Of a stretch of 64,000 bases of DNA, positions 46,666 through 56,026 are shown in pieces; position 1 is the stretch's first letter; each line of letters opens with the position of its first letter. Below the pieces are notes generated by a model, which worked only from the letters and a program-made list of their open reading frames with translations, ran no database searches and was not told where the DNA came from. Source of the stretch: Gillisella terrae. GTDB taxonomy: Bacteria; Pseudomonadota; Alphaproteobacteria; Rhizobiales; Rhizobiaceae. The position numbers and the translations under genes are program-made. The stretch spans positions 434,001-498,000 of the forward strand of contig NZ_SSOA01000001.1 of NCBI RefSeq assembly GCF_004801395.1, read 5' to 3'.

Positions 46666-47502
46666 ATGAGCACATACAGTGCGGGAATAGAGATGGCGTC
46701 TGCGAAAACCCACTCTGAGGCGTTCAATCCTTCTGATATTGGCCGCAAGATCAAGCTGGAAGCCAAGGGCGTTTCCTTCTCCTATAAGCCTGGCCATCAG
46801 GTTTTAAAAAACGTCAACCTTCCCTTGCGTGACAATACCGTCACCGCTTTCATTGGCCCGTCGGGTTGCGGAAAATCGACGCTTTTGCGGGTGTTTAACC
46901 GCATGTATGACCTTTACCCCGGCCAGAAGGCCACGGGCGAAGTGTTGTTGGATGGTCGCAACATCTTGAAGCCCTCCGAGGATCTCAACCGCTTGCGCTC
47001 CAAGATCGGCATGGTGTTTCAAAAGCCAACACCCTTTCCCATGACGATTTATGAAAACATCGCTTTTGGGATTCGCCTGTCGGAAAAAATCTCCAAGGCC
47101 GAGATGAATGATCGGGTTGAATCGGCCCTGCAAGAGGCGGCATTGTGGAGCGAAGTGAAAGACAAGCTGCACCAGAGCGGTCTTGGGCTTTCCGGCGGTC
47201 AGCAACAGCGCTTGTGCATTGCCCGCGCCATTGCAGTGAAGCCTTCCGTGCTGCTGTTGGATGAGCCAACCTCGGCGCTTGATCCGATTTCGACCAGCAA
47301 GCTGGAAGAATTGATCGAAGTGCTGCGTGCCAATTATTGCATTGCCATTGTCACCCACAATCTGCATCAGGCCGCGCGCATTTCGCAATACACGGCCTTT
47401 ATGTATCTTGGCGAAATGGTGGAGTTTGACACCACCGAGAAGATTTTCAGCGCCCCCAAAGAGCAAAAGACCAGCGATTATGTCACCGGTCGCTTCGGCT
47501 GA
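46666..47502 (+). CDS. pstB: Phosphate ABC transporter ATPase PstB
   Basis: A 278-residue ABC ATPase. Walker [10 protein letters not shown] (about 65), Q-loop [12 protein letters not shown], signature [16 protein letters not shown], Walker [14 protein letters not shown] and the H-loop [11 protein letters not shown] are complete. It has a 20-residue N-terminal extension before the usual core. It drives PstS-PstCA import of phosphate. A 10-bp stem (47523-47552) without T-run follows; phoU is not present behind it. Confidence 0.96.
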   Translation: MSTYSAGIEMASAKTHSEAFNPSDIGRKIKLEAKGVSFSYKPGHQVLKNVNLPLRDNTVTAFIGPSGCGKSTLLRVFNRMYDLYPGQKATGEVLLDGRNILKPSEDLNRLRSKIGMVFQKPTPFPMTIYENIAFGIRLSEKISKAEMNDRVESALQEAALWSEVKDKLHQSGLGLSGGQQQRLCIARAIAVKPSVLLLDEPTSALDPISTSKLEELIEVLRANYCIAIVTHNLHQAARISQYTAFMYLGEMVEFDTTEKIFSAPKEQKTSDYVTGRFG

Positions 47503-47522
47503 AACATGTGTTTTTGAGAAGA

Positions 47523-47552
47523 CGGCATCACCTGAGCCAATGGGTGATGCCG
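47523..47552 (+). terminator. Hairpin behind pstB
   Basis: CGGCATCACC/GGTGATGCCG stem with a 10-base loop, 20 bp after the stop. It lacks a T-run, so some read-through into the flavin oxidase gene is possible. Confidence 0.5.
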
Positions 47553-47660
47553 CTGCTGGAATGGATGATCTGCCGTGGCTTGCAGTGCACTGGACAAGTT
47601 CAAGCTGCGGGGGCATACCTGCGCGTTAAAACCACAGGCTTTTAACAGGCAGGAATTGAC

Positions 47661-49070
47661 ATGAGCAGGAAGGATGTAGTGGCAGGCCCGCGCAACGAAG
47701 AAGGCATTGCGACGGTGATTGGCCTTCTCAAGCAGCGCTTTGGCGAGAGGTTTCAGACCGGCCAGTCCTTTCGTGAGCAGCACGCCCACACCACCACCTA
47801 TATTCCGGCGCAATTGCCCGATGGCGTGGTGTTTGTCGAAAACAGTGACGATGTGCAGGCCGTGGTCAGACTCTGCGCCGCTCATAAGGTGCCGATGATT
47901 GCCTTTGGAGTTGGCTCTTCGCTGGAAGGGCAGGTCAATGCCGCATCGGGCGGTATTTCCATCGATTGCAGCCGGATGGACAAGGTGCTTGAGGTCAATG
48001 CCGAAGACCTTGATTGCACCGTGCAACCGGGTGTGACGCGCGAGGCGCTGAACACCTATTTGCGCGACACCGGCCTGTTTTTTCCGATTGATCCGGGTGC
48101 CAATGCATCTCTTGGCGGCATGGCGGCTACGCGGGCGTCTGGCACCAATGCAGTGCGCTATGGCACCATGAAAGATAATGTGCTGGCGCTGACGGTTGTC
48201 ACGGCCAATGGTGAGGAAATCCGCACCGCCCATCGCGCCCGCAAATCCTCGGCTGGTTATGATCTGACCCGGTTGTTTGTCGGCTCTGAAGGCACGCTTG
48301 GGATCATTACATCGATTACCTTGAAGTTGCAGGGCATCCCTGAGAGCATTGGCGGTGGCATCTGCACCTTTGCGGATGTGAAATCGGCCTGTGATGCGGT
48401 AATCATGACCATTCAAATGGGCATTCCTGTTGCCCGTATCGAGCTTCTGGATGCCATGCAGGTGCGGGCCTGCAATGCCTATTCCAACCTCAGTCTGCCG
48501 GAAAAACCAACGCTGTTTCTGGAATTCCATGGCTCCGAGCAGACGGTGGCTTTGCAAACACAGCAATTTGCCGAGATCGCCTCGGAATTTGGAGCCGATG
48601 GCATGCGCTTTACCTCTGATCCGCAAGAGCGCAATCAGATTTGGAAAGCGCGTCACAATGCCTATTGGGCTGGCCGGGCGCTGGCCCCGCATTTGAACGG
48701 CTTATCGACTGACGTGTGTGTGCCGATCTCCAGACTTGCCGATTGTGTGGAGGCAACGCAAGCCGATATTGCTGAAACCGGCATTCTGGCACCCATTGTC
48801 GGTCATGTGGGCGATGGCAATTTCCATCTGCTGATCCTGTTTGACGACAAGGATGAGGCGGACGTGGAAAAAGTTGAAGCCTTTATGGCGCGGCTGACCG
48901 AACGGGCACTGGCCATGGATGGAACCTGCACCGGCGAACATGGCGTGGGGCAGGGCAAGATGTCCTATATGCAAGCCGAGCTGGGCGGCGCGCTGGAGCT
49001 GATGCGGCAGGTCAAGCGCGGGCTTGATCCTGATAACCTGTTCAATCCGGGCAAGATTTTCCGTATGTAG
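47661..49070 (+). CDS. FAD-linked oxidase, D-lactate/glycolate (GlcD-like) family
   Basis: A 469-residue flavoenzyme with the PCMH FAD-binding domain (about 57-235: GVGSSLEGQVNAASGGISID, GANASLGGMAATRASGTN) and the C-terminal oxidase domain (VGHVGDGNFHLLI, CTGEHGVGQGK). Members oxidise D-lactate, glycolate or other 2-hydroxy acids. ATG 47661, with GGCAGGAATT upstream. The substrate is not fixed by sequence. It lies 158 bp after pstB and may be a separate unit. Confidence 0.88.
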   Translation: MSRKDVVAGPRNEEGIATVIGLLKQRFGERFQTGQSFREQHAHTTTYIPAQLPDGVVFVENSDDVQAVVRLCAAHKVPMIAFGVGSSLEGQVNAASGGISIDCSRMDKVLEVNAEDLDCTVQPGVTREALNTYLRDTGLFFPIDPGANASLGGMAATRASGTNAVRYGTMKDNVLALTVVTANGEEIRTAHRARKSSAGYDLTRLFVGSEGTLGIITSITLKLQGIPESIGGGICTFADVKSACDAVIMTIQMGIPVARIELLDAMQVRACNAYSNLSLPEKPTLFLEFHGSEQTVALQTQQFAEIASEFGADGMRFTSDPQERNQIWKARHNAYWAGRALAPHLNGLSTDVCVPISRLADCVEATQADIAETGILAPIVGHVGDGNFHLLILFDDKDEADVEKVEAFMARLTERALAMDGTCTGEHGVGQGKMSYMQAELGGALELMRQVKRGLDPDNLFNPGKIFRM

Positions 49071-49150
49071 CGTCAAGCAGGGCACGAACTGCTTGTTCCA
49101 GATGGCGAACTGGTTAGTGTAGTGCCTTGATCATACTGGAGTTGGATTAC

Positions 49151-52100
49151 GTGCTCAGCAGGCTTTTTATTGCTTTTGGCGGGTTGGTTGTCGTGGCGCT
49201 GTTTGCAGCGCTTCTGGCTCCGCTCTTCGTCAACTGGACAGATTTTCGTCATCAATTCGAAGATCAGGCCAGCCGCATTCTGGGCAAGAAAGTTGTTGTG
49301 CATGGCAGTCTGGAAGCGCGCCTTCTGCCGTTTCCCTCCGTGACCATGAATGATGTGACGGTTGGCCCCGGTGAAGATGGCAAGACACTGGCTCATGTGG
49401 CTCGCTTTTCCATGGATGTGGAGCTGGCTCCGTTTCTGTCCGGCGAAGCGCGCATTTTTGCCATGCGGATTGAAAAGCCCAGAGTGCGCTTGCGGGTCTT
49501 GCCCAATGGCTCGCTGGATTGGCTGCTGGGCAGCCGCCCCAGTTTGCCGGCCCGCAATGTGGTGTTGGAAAATGTCACTGTGAGCGATGGTGTCATTGAT
49601 GTGATCGATGAGCAGACCGGTCGCAACCGTATTGTTCAAAACCTCAATGCGAATTTGAAAGCCGGATCGCTGGCAGGGCCGTGGACCGTATCCGGCAGCG
49701 CTGCGCTGGATGGCCAGATGGGGCGTTTTTCCCTGTCAACCCTTCAGCCCGAAGCGGGGCGGGCGGTCATTCCACTCAAAATTCATCTCGTGCCCGCAAC
49801 AACGCCGGTTGATATCGATTTGTCAGGCGATCTGGACATGGCCGATCAGCACCCGACGCTGAAAGGCACATTTGTTGCCAGCATCCGCTCGGCCCAGCTC
49901 AGCGGGGAGGCGGGCAAAAAGAGCCGCAATGAGGCCATCCTGCCAGAGCCGAGAGTGCGGGGTAAATTCGAGCTTGCCAATGATCGTCTCCGGGTGCCGG
50001 AATACCGGCTTGAGGTTGGCGCGCTGGATCAGCCCTATGTGATTACCGGCGAGGCAACGCTGGATAGCGGCAAAGCCCCGGAATTTTTGCTGACGGCCGA
50101 GGGGCAGCAGATTGATGTTGATCGGCTGACCATGCCTGTCACCGCTGGCAAAACCGCTCGCATGGTGGAAAGCTCTGCGCGTCAGCGTATCCGAGCGCTG
50201 ATTGCGCTGGCCGACCAGATTCCGATCCCAGATGTGCCGGGGCGGGCCAGCGTCAAGCTGCCTGCCATTGTTGCAGGCGATACGGTGTTGCGCGATATCA
50301 CCTTGAATTTGCGCCCGGCGGGCAGGGGATGGACCGTGGAAAAGGCTGTTGCGACCTTGCCGGGGCGCACGCAAGTGGAGGCATCGGGACGGCTTCAGCT
50401 AAAAGGGGCCGCCTCCTTTGCTGGTTCGTTGTTGATTGCTTCCAACCAGCCTTCGGGTCTGGCCTCATGGCTTTCAGGCAATGTAGACCCTGCCATTCGC
50501 ACTTTGCGCGCGGTCGGCCTATCCGCCAATGTCAATCTCACGGCGGATGTGCAGCAATTTGACAAGCTGGAACTGGCCATCGGCTCCGCCAGCCTGCGCG
50601 GGCGGCTGGAGCGCCATTCCGGTGATAATGTTGAGCCAAGCCTGTCTTTTGATGTGGCTGGCGATGCCTTTGATTACGATGCCGTCAAGGCTTTGGCCTC
50701 GCTGGTGTCTGGCGATGCCAGCGGCGATTCTCTGCTCAATCAGCAGATTTCCGGCAAGATCAAAGTGGGTGCTTTTTCGGCGCTGGGCGTCACCGCGCAG
50801 GATGTGGATGGCCTGTTTACCTATGATAATGGCGGATTTTCCATTCGCAAACTGGATATCGGCAATCTTGCCGGTGCCAGCATCAAGGCAACGGGTGAGG
50901 CCTCCGGCTCGCTTGCCGATTATAACGGCAAAGCGCAGGTTGTTTTGAATGCCAGCAATATGGCGCGTTTCCTGGCAATGTTGCAGCAGCAATTGCCGGT
51001 TCATCCGCTGTTGAACCGGCTTGCCAATAGCGGTGACTGGTATGGCAACAGCAACCTCGTGCTGGATGCGCGCTTCGGTGATGCGCAATATGGCGGCGTG
51101 CAACTGGATCTGCATGGCCAATCCAACGGCACAAAACTTAGTGTAGCACTGCGGCAAAGCAGCCTGTTTGACGTGTTTGGTGATGCGCAAAAGACGCTGT
51201 CGGTGCACGCCGATAATGCCGATCCATCCATTCTTCTCGGTCAGCTCGGATTCCAACCCCTGTCGATCCCCATGGATGGTGCGGCAAGCCTCAATCTTGA
51301 GCTCAAAGAAGAGGGCGATGCTCCGGCGACAGGGAAACTGAACCTGAACGCGGGCGCTACCCATCTGGTCGCTGACGGCACGGTCAATCTTGACTCGGCA
51401 ATTTTCCTTGAAGGGAAGGGCAATGTCACGCTGACCAGTGATGACATTGCGCCATTGATGATGATGAATGCCGTGAGCCTGCCCGGCATTGTCGATGGAT
51501 TGCCGCTGTCTCTATCTGCAAAGGTCGAGCACAAAGGGCAAAAGACGATGCTATCTGCACTGACGGGACAGATTGCCGGCGATGCCATTGGCGCAAACCT
51601 GACATTGGAGCCGACCAATGACGCCTTCAAACTTGCGGGCGATGTGAAACTGGAACGTGCCAATCTGAACTGGTTGGCCTCCAGCATGATTGGTCCGGTT
51701 CATGATCCGCTTAAGGGCGGTTTTTCGACGGAAAATCTATCAAGCCCGATTTGGGGGCAGATGCAGATGGCGCTTGATGTCCATGCTGATAGCCTTGGTC
51801 TCGCTTCTTTGCCCGATGCGCGCAATTTCGCAGCAAAGTTGACATTGCTCGATGGCGGTATGACGTTGGAAAACGCATCCGCCGACTGGTTGGGCGGTAA
51901 AGCCGATATGCGTCTTTTGCTGTCAAACAATCAGGACACGGCATTTTTGCGCAGTAAATTGACGCTGAAAGGCAGCCAGCTTGCAGCAATCTGGCCCGAT
52001 AGCGGCTTGCGCGGCAATGCCGATGTGGACTTTACGGCGGAGGGCAGCGGCAAAAATGCCAAGGAGTTGATGTCTTCTGTCAATGGATCGGGTCGGATTG

Positions 52101-52774
52101 CGCTCTCATCACTGGTTTTACCAAAGCTCGATCTGAACAGTCTTCCGGCGCTGAGTGCAGCGTTTGAAAGCGCCAAAGGCGAGGTCACGGCGGCGCAGGT
52201 GGCCGATGTGCTCAAGCCGCTCCTGGCCCGCGCTCCGGCTGATCTTGGCGAGGTCGCTTCTGCCTTCACGCTGACCGAGGGCAAGATGCGGGTCCAGGGT
52301 CTCAAGGCGCAAACACCAAAAGCTGATCTGAGTGCGGAGGCAGTGGTGGATGTGCCTGATGCAACACTGAATGGGGCGTTGACGGTGGCGTTCCATGCCG
52401 ATGACGCTGTAGGCGCTGGCAGCACGCCGACCGTTCGGGTTCTTGCTGATGGGCCGGTGAGTTCGCCCGCCACAACACTCGATGCCAACGAGATGGCGAG
52501 CTATTTGTCTATGCAGGCCTTTGAGCGTGAGCGCCGCCGCGTGGAGACCCTGCAATCCAATGTCTTGGAAAAACAGCGCCTGCGGCGCGAAGTGGCCTAT
52601 TACACGGCCCTAGCCGAAGCCAGGCAGGCGGCTAAAGACAAAGCTGAGATGGAGCGTCGGAAGGCCGCAGAGGCGTCAAGACCCAAGCTTAATCTTGACG
52701 GCGCGCTTCCGCCCGCACCGCATGATCCTGTTGGTAACCTTATTCAGCAGCAGAGCGGATCGGGCGCAAATTAA
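49151..52774 (+). CDS. Large AsmA-family protein
   Basis: About 1207 residues. One N-terminal membrane helix (LFIAFGGLVVVALFAALLAPLFV) anchors a long periplasmic beta-rich body with an N-terminal AsmA domain (WTDFRHQFEDQASRILGKKVVV) and a C-terminal AsmA-like domain (about 830-1120). The last 80 residues are a charged coiled coil. AsmA-like proteins are implicated in outer-membrane lipid transport. GTG 49151 is used, with GGAG nine bases upstream; the TTG at 49127 is weaker. Function beyond family level is not known. Confidence 0.82.
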   Translation: MLSRLFIAFGGLVVVALFAALLAPLFVNWTDFRHQFEDQASRILGKKVVVHGSLEARLLPFPSVTMNDVTVGPGEDGKTLAHVARFSMDVELAPFLSGEARIFAMRIEKPRVRLRVLPNGSLDWLLGSRPSLPARNVVLENVTVSDGVIDVIDEQTGRNRIVQNLNANLKAGSLAGPWTVSGSAALDGQMGRFSLSTLQPEAGRAVIPLKIHLVPATTPVDIDLSGDLDMADQHPTLKGTFVASIRSAQLSGEAGKKSRNEAILPEPRVRGKFELANDRLRVPEYRLEVGALDQPYVITGEATLDSGKAPEFLLTAEGQQIDVDRLTMPVTAGKTARMVESSARQRIRALIALADQIPIPDVPGRASVKLPAIVAGDTVLRDITLNLRPAGRGWTVEKAVATLPGRTQVEASGRLQLKGAASFAGSLLIASNQPSGLASWLSGNVDPAIRTLRAVGLSANVNLTADVQQFDKLELAIGSASLRGRLERHSGDNVEPSLSFDVAGDAFDYDAVKALASLVSGDASGDSLLNQQISGKIKVGAFSALGVTAQDVDGLFTYDNGGFSIRKLDIGNLAGASIKATGEASGSLADYNGKAQVVLNASNMARFLAMLQQQLPVHPLLNRLANSGDWYGNSNLVLDARFGDAQYGGVQLDLHGQSNGTKLSVALRQSSLFDVFGDAQKTLSVHADNADPSILLGQLGFQPLSIPMDGAASLNLELKEEGDAPATGKLNLNAGATHLVADGTVNLDSAIFLEGKGNVTLTSDDIAPLMMMNAVSLPGIVDGLPLSLSAKVEHKGQKTMLSALTGQIAGDAIGANLTLEPTNDAFKLAGDVKLERANLNWLASSMIGPVHDPLKGGFSTENLSSPIWGQMQMALDVHADSLGLASLPDARNFAAKLTLLDGGMTLENASADWLGGKADMRLLLSNNQDTAFLRSKLTLKGSQLAAIWPDSGLRGNADVDFTAEGSGKNAKELMSSVNGSGRIALSSLVLPKLDLNSLPALSAAFESAKGEVTAAQVADVLKPLLARAPADLGEVASAFTLTEGKMRVQGLKAQTPKADLSAEAVVDVPDATLNGALTVAFHADDAVGAGSTPTVRVLADGPVSSPATTLDANEMASYLSMQAFERERRRVETLQSNVLEKQRLRREVAYYTALAEARQAAKDKAEMERRKAAEASRPKLNLDGALPPAPHDPVGNLIQQQSGSGAN

Positions 52775-52808
52775 AACGAGGGCGGTCCACCTCCCGCTGC
52801 GTCATTGC

Positions 52809-53027
52809 TTAAGCTGCCGGCCCGTTCTTCAGCCAGTCCAGCACATAAAGCCTGAGGGCCGAGGAGAGGTTGCAATCGGGTCGGCGATTGCTGTCGATTT
52901 CGGCAATCAAACTGGCGATCGCCATTTGGCGATGGTCGGCAATGGTGCGTATTTCATGCCAGAAGGCATCTTCCAGTGAAAAACTGGTGCGATGACCATG
53001 CAGCGAAATCGAATGCTTCCTGATCAT
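52809..53027 (-). CDS. Ribbon-helix-helix domain protein
   Basis: A 72-residue protein starting MIRKHSISLHGHRTSFSLEDAFWHEIRTIAD. The N-terminal strand followed by two helices matches the RHH_4 family common in alphaproteobacteria. It probably binds DNA as a dimer. No targets are apparent. It is the last gene of the sspB-side minus-strand group (72 bp after the DUF4169 gene). Confidence 0.78.
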   Translation of the reverse strand: MIRKHSISLHGHRTSFSLEDAFWHEIRTIADHRQMAIASLIAEIDSNRRPDCNLSSALRLYVLDWLKNGPAA

Positions 53028-53099
53028 CGGCTTCAGTTCCAGGTGAGATTGGAAGAATCAATCAGATTTTGTGTGCAAGCGATTGATGCTTCACAGATG

Positions 53100-53312
53100 T
53101 CACGCATCTGTCTGGTCGGTAGGCTTGTTTGAGGACCGCTCAAGACGCGATTGATCCAGCGCTTTTTCCGCCTTTTTATTCAATGCCGATGTGAGATTTT
53201 TTTCAGCCTTGGTGCGCCCGAAGGTCAGGCGGTTTTGATCCGCCGCCTTTTCCTTCTCAACGCGCGCCTTGGCTTTTTTAAATTGACGCAGGTTAACAAC
53301 GTCACCGGACAT
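53100..53312 (-). CDS. DUF4169 family protein
   Basis: A 70-residue, highly charged (K, A, E, R) helical protein. Start MSGDVVNLRQFKKAKARVEKEK and FGRTKAEK text are the DUF4169 signature. Function unknown. It lies 11 bp after the sspB stop, so likely co-transcribed. Confidence 0.8.
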   Translation of the reverse strand: MSGDVVNLRQFKKAKARVEKEKAADQNRLTFGRTKAEKNLTSALNKKAEKALDQSRLERSSNKPTDQTDA

Positions 53313-53323
53313 TGGCGATCAAC

Positions 53324-53830
53324 CTAATGCTTCTTGCGGAAGGCATCGAGAGAAACCACGGAGCCTTCCTTCTTTTCGCCATCAACCTTTTCCTCATCCG
53401 AGCCATCGGCTTTTTCAGCTGTGCTCACGGGATAAGCGGTGATTTCGGCCGACACGTCGGATTCTTCCACCAGAGGAACATCAAACTCCAGCTCGAAATT
53501 GACCGAAGGATCGTAGAAACCGCGAATGGCATTGAAAGGAATAACCAGCTTTTCCGGGGTGTCGGAAAAGGAAAGGCCGACTTCAAACTGACTTTCCGTG
53601 ACCTTCAAATCCCAGAACTGGTGCTGCACGACGATGGTCATCTGCTCGGCATATTTTGCCTTCAGCGCCTGAGAGATACGTACGCCCGGCGCGCCTGTGA
53701 GAAAGGTGATGAAAAAGTGATGGTCACCCGGCAACCGGCCCGTCGCAGCCACTTCTGTCAGCACTTTACGGATGACACCGCGCAGCGCATCTTGAGCCAG
53801 AATATCGTAACGGATGTGGTCCTGCCCCAT
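53324..53830 (-). CDS. sspB: SspB-family ClpXP adaptor
   Basis: 168 residues. DHIRYDILAQDALRGVIRKVL, HHFFITFLTGAPGVRIS, MTIVVQHQFWDL and FSDTPEKLVIPFNAIRGFYDP fit the alphaproteobacterial SspB fold. A disordered acidic stretch ends in SLDAFRKKH, the usual ClpX-binding tail. SspB delivers ssrA-tagged proteins to ClpXP. The tmRNA gene itself lies about 150 bp upstream on the same strand. Confidence 0.93.
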   Translation of the reverse strand: MGQDHIRYDILAQDALRGVIRKVLTEVAATGRLPGDHHFFITFLTGAPGVRISQALKAKYAEQMTIVVQHQFWDLKVTESQFEVGLSFSDTPEKLVIPFNAIRGFYDPSVNFELEFDVPLVEESDVSAEITAYPVSTAEKADGSDEEKVDGEKKEGSVVSLDAFRKKH

Positions 53831-53984
53831 ATGGTCCTGTCTTTCTTCTTCGTCCGGTCATGGCGCATCAAGATGCGCGCGTCTTATGGTTATAAGCTAT
53901 GCTTGCGTTCGGGCAAAGGCCGAATCTCGCATCTAGCTATAACAGTATAAACCAATTTTGAAGAGGCGGGGGAATTTTGAAACA

Positions 53985-54345
53985 GGAAGTAGGTGAAGGC
54001 TTCTGTTGCCAGGTGCCTTCGGACCCCGCCATACGGGGCTAACCGTATGGACTTAAGTTTGGGTTTCCGGAACCGCCATTAGGCAGCTACAGCATAACCC
54101 TGAGCATTGTTGTCATTTGCAACTACTCTTTTGACCCGATAACGGTGGTATCATGCCGAGCAAAAGTTCGATCTTTACGCCCTTGTCGATCCTATTTCAC
54201 CCCCATCAAAAGCCGGTCATAACGACAATCTAGCTTTTAGGCCAGTTTTGGCCGGTTTTTGGTGGAGGCGCCGGGTACCGCCCCCGGGTCCAATAGGTTT
54301 ATTACACCGACAGTTTATTGCCATAGCCGGTGCAAGCACCGGCAA
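53985..54345 (-). ncRNA. ssrA: Circularly permuted two-piece tmRNA
   Basis: Read on the minus strand: an acceptor segment comes first (about 54345-54260), ending CGCCTCCACCA with encoded CCA and carrying a T-arm-like hairpin CCGGG-GGCGGTA-CCCGG. After an intervening loop of about 55 bases, the coding segment starts GGGGGTGAAATAGG at 54204. GGGGGTG pairs with CGCCTCC over 7 bp, the acceptor stem. A tag reading frame (about 54120-54079) encodes ANDNNAQGYAVAA and stops TAA. Later hairpins include CCATACGG...CCGTATGG. The permuted, two-piece form is known in alphaproteobacteria. The ends are estimates, good to perhaps 20 bases. Confidence 0.9.
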
Positions 54346-54557
54346 GCGGTATATAGGTGCTTTAAGCTGTAATGAAAAGAGTTTCCTGCGCTGTTTTTAC
54401 AATTCTGTTCAATGGCCGGGTTCGAATCACAGAAAACCGTTTAAAACAGGCGAGGCGGATGTGTTGGCGCTTTGCGGGAAGGCATTTCCTCATTAGATCT
54501 GTGGCCCATCATTGGCTGTGCGATGGCGTGTGAACTGGAACGAAGAGGTGCAATCTC

Positions 54558-55352
54558 ATGAAGCAATATCACGATCTTTTGCAGCATGTGATGGAGAAGG
54601 GCAGCGACCGCGGTGATCGCACCGGTACCGGCACACGCTCGGTTTTTGGCTATCAGATGCGCTTTGATCTGACTGAAGGCTTTCCGGTTTTGACCACGAA
54701 GAAACTGCATTTGCGCTCGATCATCCATGAGTTGCTGTGGTTTTTGAGAGGCGACACCAATATTGCCTATCTCAAGGACAATGGGGTCAGCATCTGGGAT
54801 GAATGGGCTGATGAAAATGGCGATCTTGGCCCGGTGTATGGATCGCAATGGCGCTCCTGGCCCACCGCCGATGGTCAGCAGATCGATCAGATTGCCAATC
54901 TCATCACCAGCATCAAGACCAATCCCAACTCGCGCCGCCATATCGTCACGGCATGGAACCCGGCAGAAGTGGACAATATGGCGCTGCCGCCCTGTCATTG
55001 TCTGTTTCAATTTTATGTGGCCGATGGCAAACTGTCCTGCCAGCTTTATCAGCGGTCTGCGGATATTTTCTTAGGGGTGCCATTCAATATTGCATCTTAT
55101 GCGCTGCTGACCATGATGGTGGCGCAAGTGACAGGGCTGAAGCCGGGTGATTTTATCCACACGCTGGGCGATGCGCATCTTTATGCAAATCATTTCGAGC
55201 AAGCAAAATTGCAGCTTTCGCGAAAGCCCAAGGCATTGCCGGTCATGAACATCAACCCGGATGTTACTGATATCTTTGGCTTTACCTTTGATGATTTCAG
55301 CCTTGAGGGGTATGATGCTGACCCGAGCATCAAGGCTCCGATCGCGGTGTAA
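54558..55352 (+). CDS. thyA: Thymidylate synthase
   Basis: A 264-residue enzyme making dTMP from dUMP with methylenetetrahydrofolate. The nucleophile is C146 in [10 protein letters not shown], at exactly the E. coli number. Further motifs: [27 protein letters not shown] (part), [18 protein letters not shown] and [22 protein letters not shown] (part), ending APIAV. AGAGGTG precedes ATG 54558. In relatives it is followed by folA and hflKC, as here. Confidence 0.97.
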   Translation: MKQYHDLLQHVMEKGSDRGDRTGTGTRSVFGYQMRFDLTEGFPVLTTKKLHLRSIIHELLWFLRGDTNIAYLKDNGVSIWDEWADENGDLGPVYGSQWRSWPTADGQQIDQIANLITSIKTNPNSRRHIVTAWNPAEVDNMALPPCHCLFQFYVADGKLSCQLYQRSADIFLGVPFNIASYALLTMMVAQVTGLKPGDFIHTLGDAHLYANHFEQAKLQLSRKPKALPVMNINPDVTDIFGFTFDDFSLEGYDADPSIKAPIAV

Positions 55353-55466
55353 TTCATTTTCTGTAAACGGAGTGTTCACGCCGATTTTATGAAAGTTGGG
55401 GTGACATTGTGTCGCAGCTATGCTGAAAGCGTTTTCATAACAATCTTTGAGAAGGTTTCTCCCAAT

Positions 55467-55856
55467 ATGTTTATTAAATTGTCCAAGTGGTCGCCTATCA
55501 TGTTGAGCGTTCTGCGCATCATTGTTGGCTTGATGTTCCTGGAGCACGGCATGGGCAAGCTGCTCGGCTGGCCAGCATCCGACATGCATCCTGCCGCTAT
55601 GTCTCTGCCATGGATTGCTGGCTGCATTGAGCTGGTGGGCGGTGTGCTGATCACCATTGGTCTGTTTACGCGCCCTGCCGCTTTCATTGCGTCCGGCATG
55701 TGTGCTGTTGGCTACTTCCTTGTTCATGCTCCCATGAACTTCTTCCCGATGAACAACCACGGCGAAGCCATCATGGCGTATTGCTTTATCTTTTTGTACA
55801 TCGTTTTTGCAGGCCCCGGCCCGCTGAGCGTCGATTCGGCAATGGGCAAAGAATAA
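55467..55856 (+). CDS. DoxX family membrane protein
   Basis: A 129-residue, four-helix membrane protein. SVLRIIVGLMFLEHGMGKLLGWP, IAGCIELVGGVLITIGLFTRPAAFI and PLSVDSAMGK are DoxX text. DoxX-like proteins are linked to quinone or thiol redox at the membrane, but this one's role is not known. Start MFIKLSKWS is chosen because the longer frame adds non-family residues; GAGAAGG lies upstream. A terminator follows. Confidence 0.87.
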   Translation: MFIKLSKWSPIMLSVLRIIVGLMFLEHGMGKLLGWPASDMHPAAMSLPWIAGCIELVGGVLITIGLFTRPAAFIASGMCAVGYFLVHAPMNFFPMNNHGEAIMAYCFIFLYIVFAGPGPLSVDSAMGKE

Positions 55857-55887
55857 AGTTTTGTATTGATAGCGAATTTATCTCTTA

Positions 55888-55921
55888 GGCCAACGAGGCA
55901 TTGCCTTGGTGGCCTTTTTTA
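55888..55921 (+). terminator. DoxX gene terminator
   Basis: GGCCAACGAGGC-ATT-GCCTTGGTGGCC (two mismatches) followed by TTTTTT. Confidence 0.82.
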
Positions 55922-56026
55922 AAGAGTTGAAATGCGCTTGCTCTTACGCTAGGTGAACTCTCGTAGCAGGCTCATCGCTGATAGATGTGCTTATTTCTAG
56001 GTTTCGAGTATAAAGCGAGTGAAAAA

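Noticed and set aside
54415-54430. GGGTTCGAATC-like T-loop suggesting a tRNA near the tmRNA
   Set aside because: No matching acceptor stem, D-arm or anticodon arm can be folded around it; probably coincidence.
54248-54496. 82-codon open frame on the plus strand
   Set aside because: It runs antisense through the tmRNA acceptor segment and its promoter region, and does not look like a protein.
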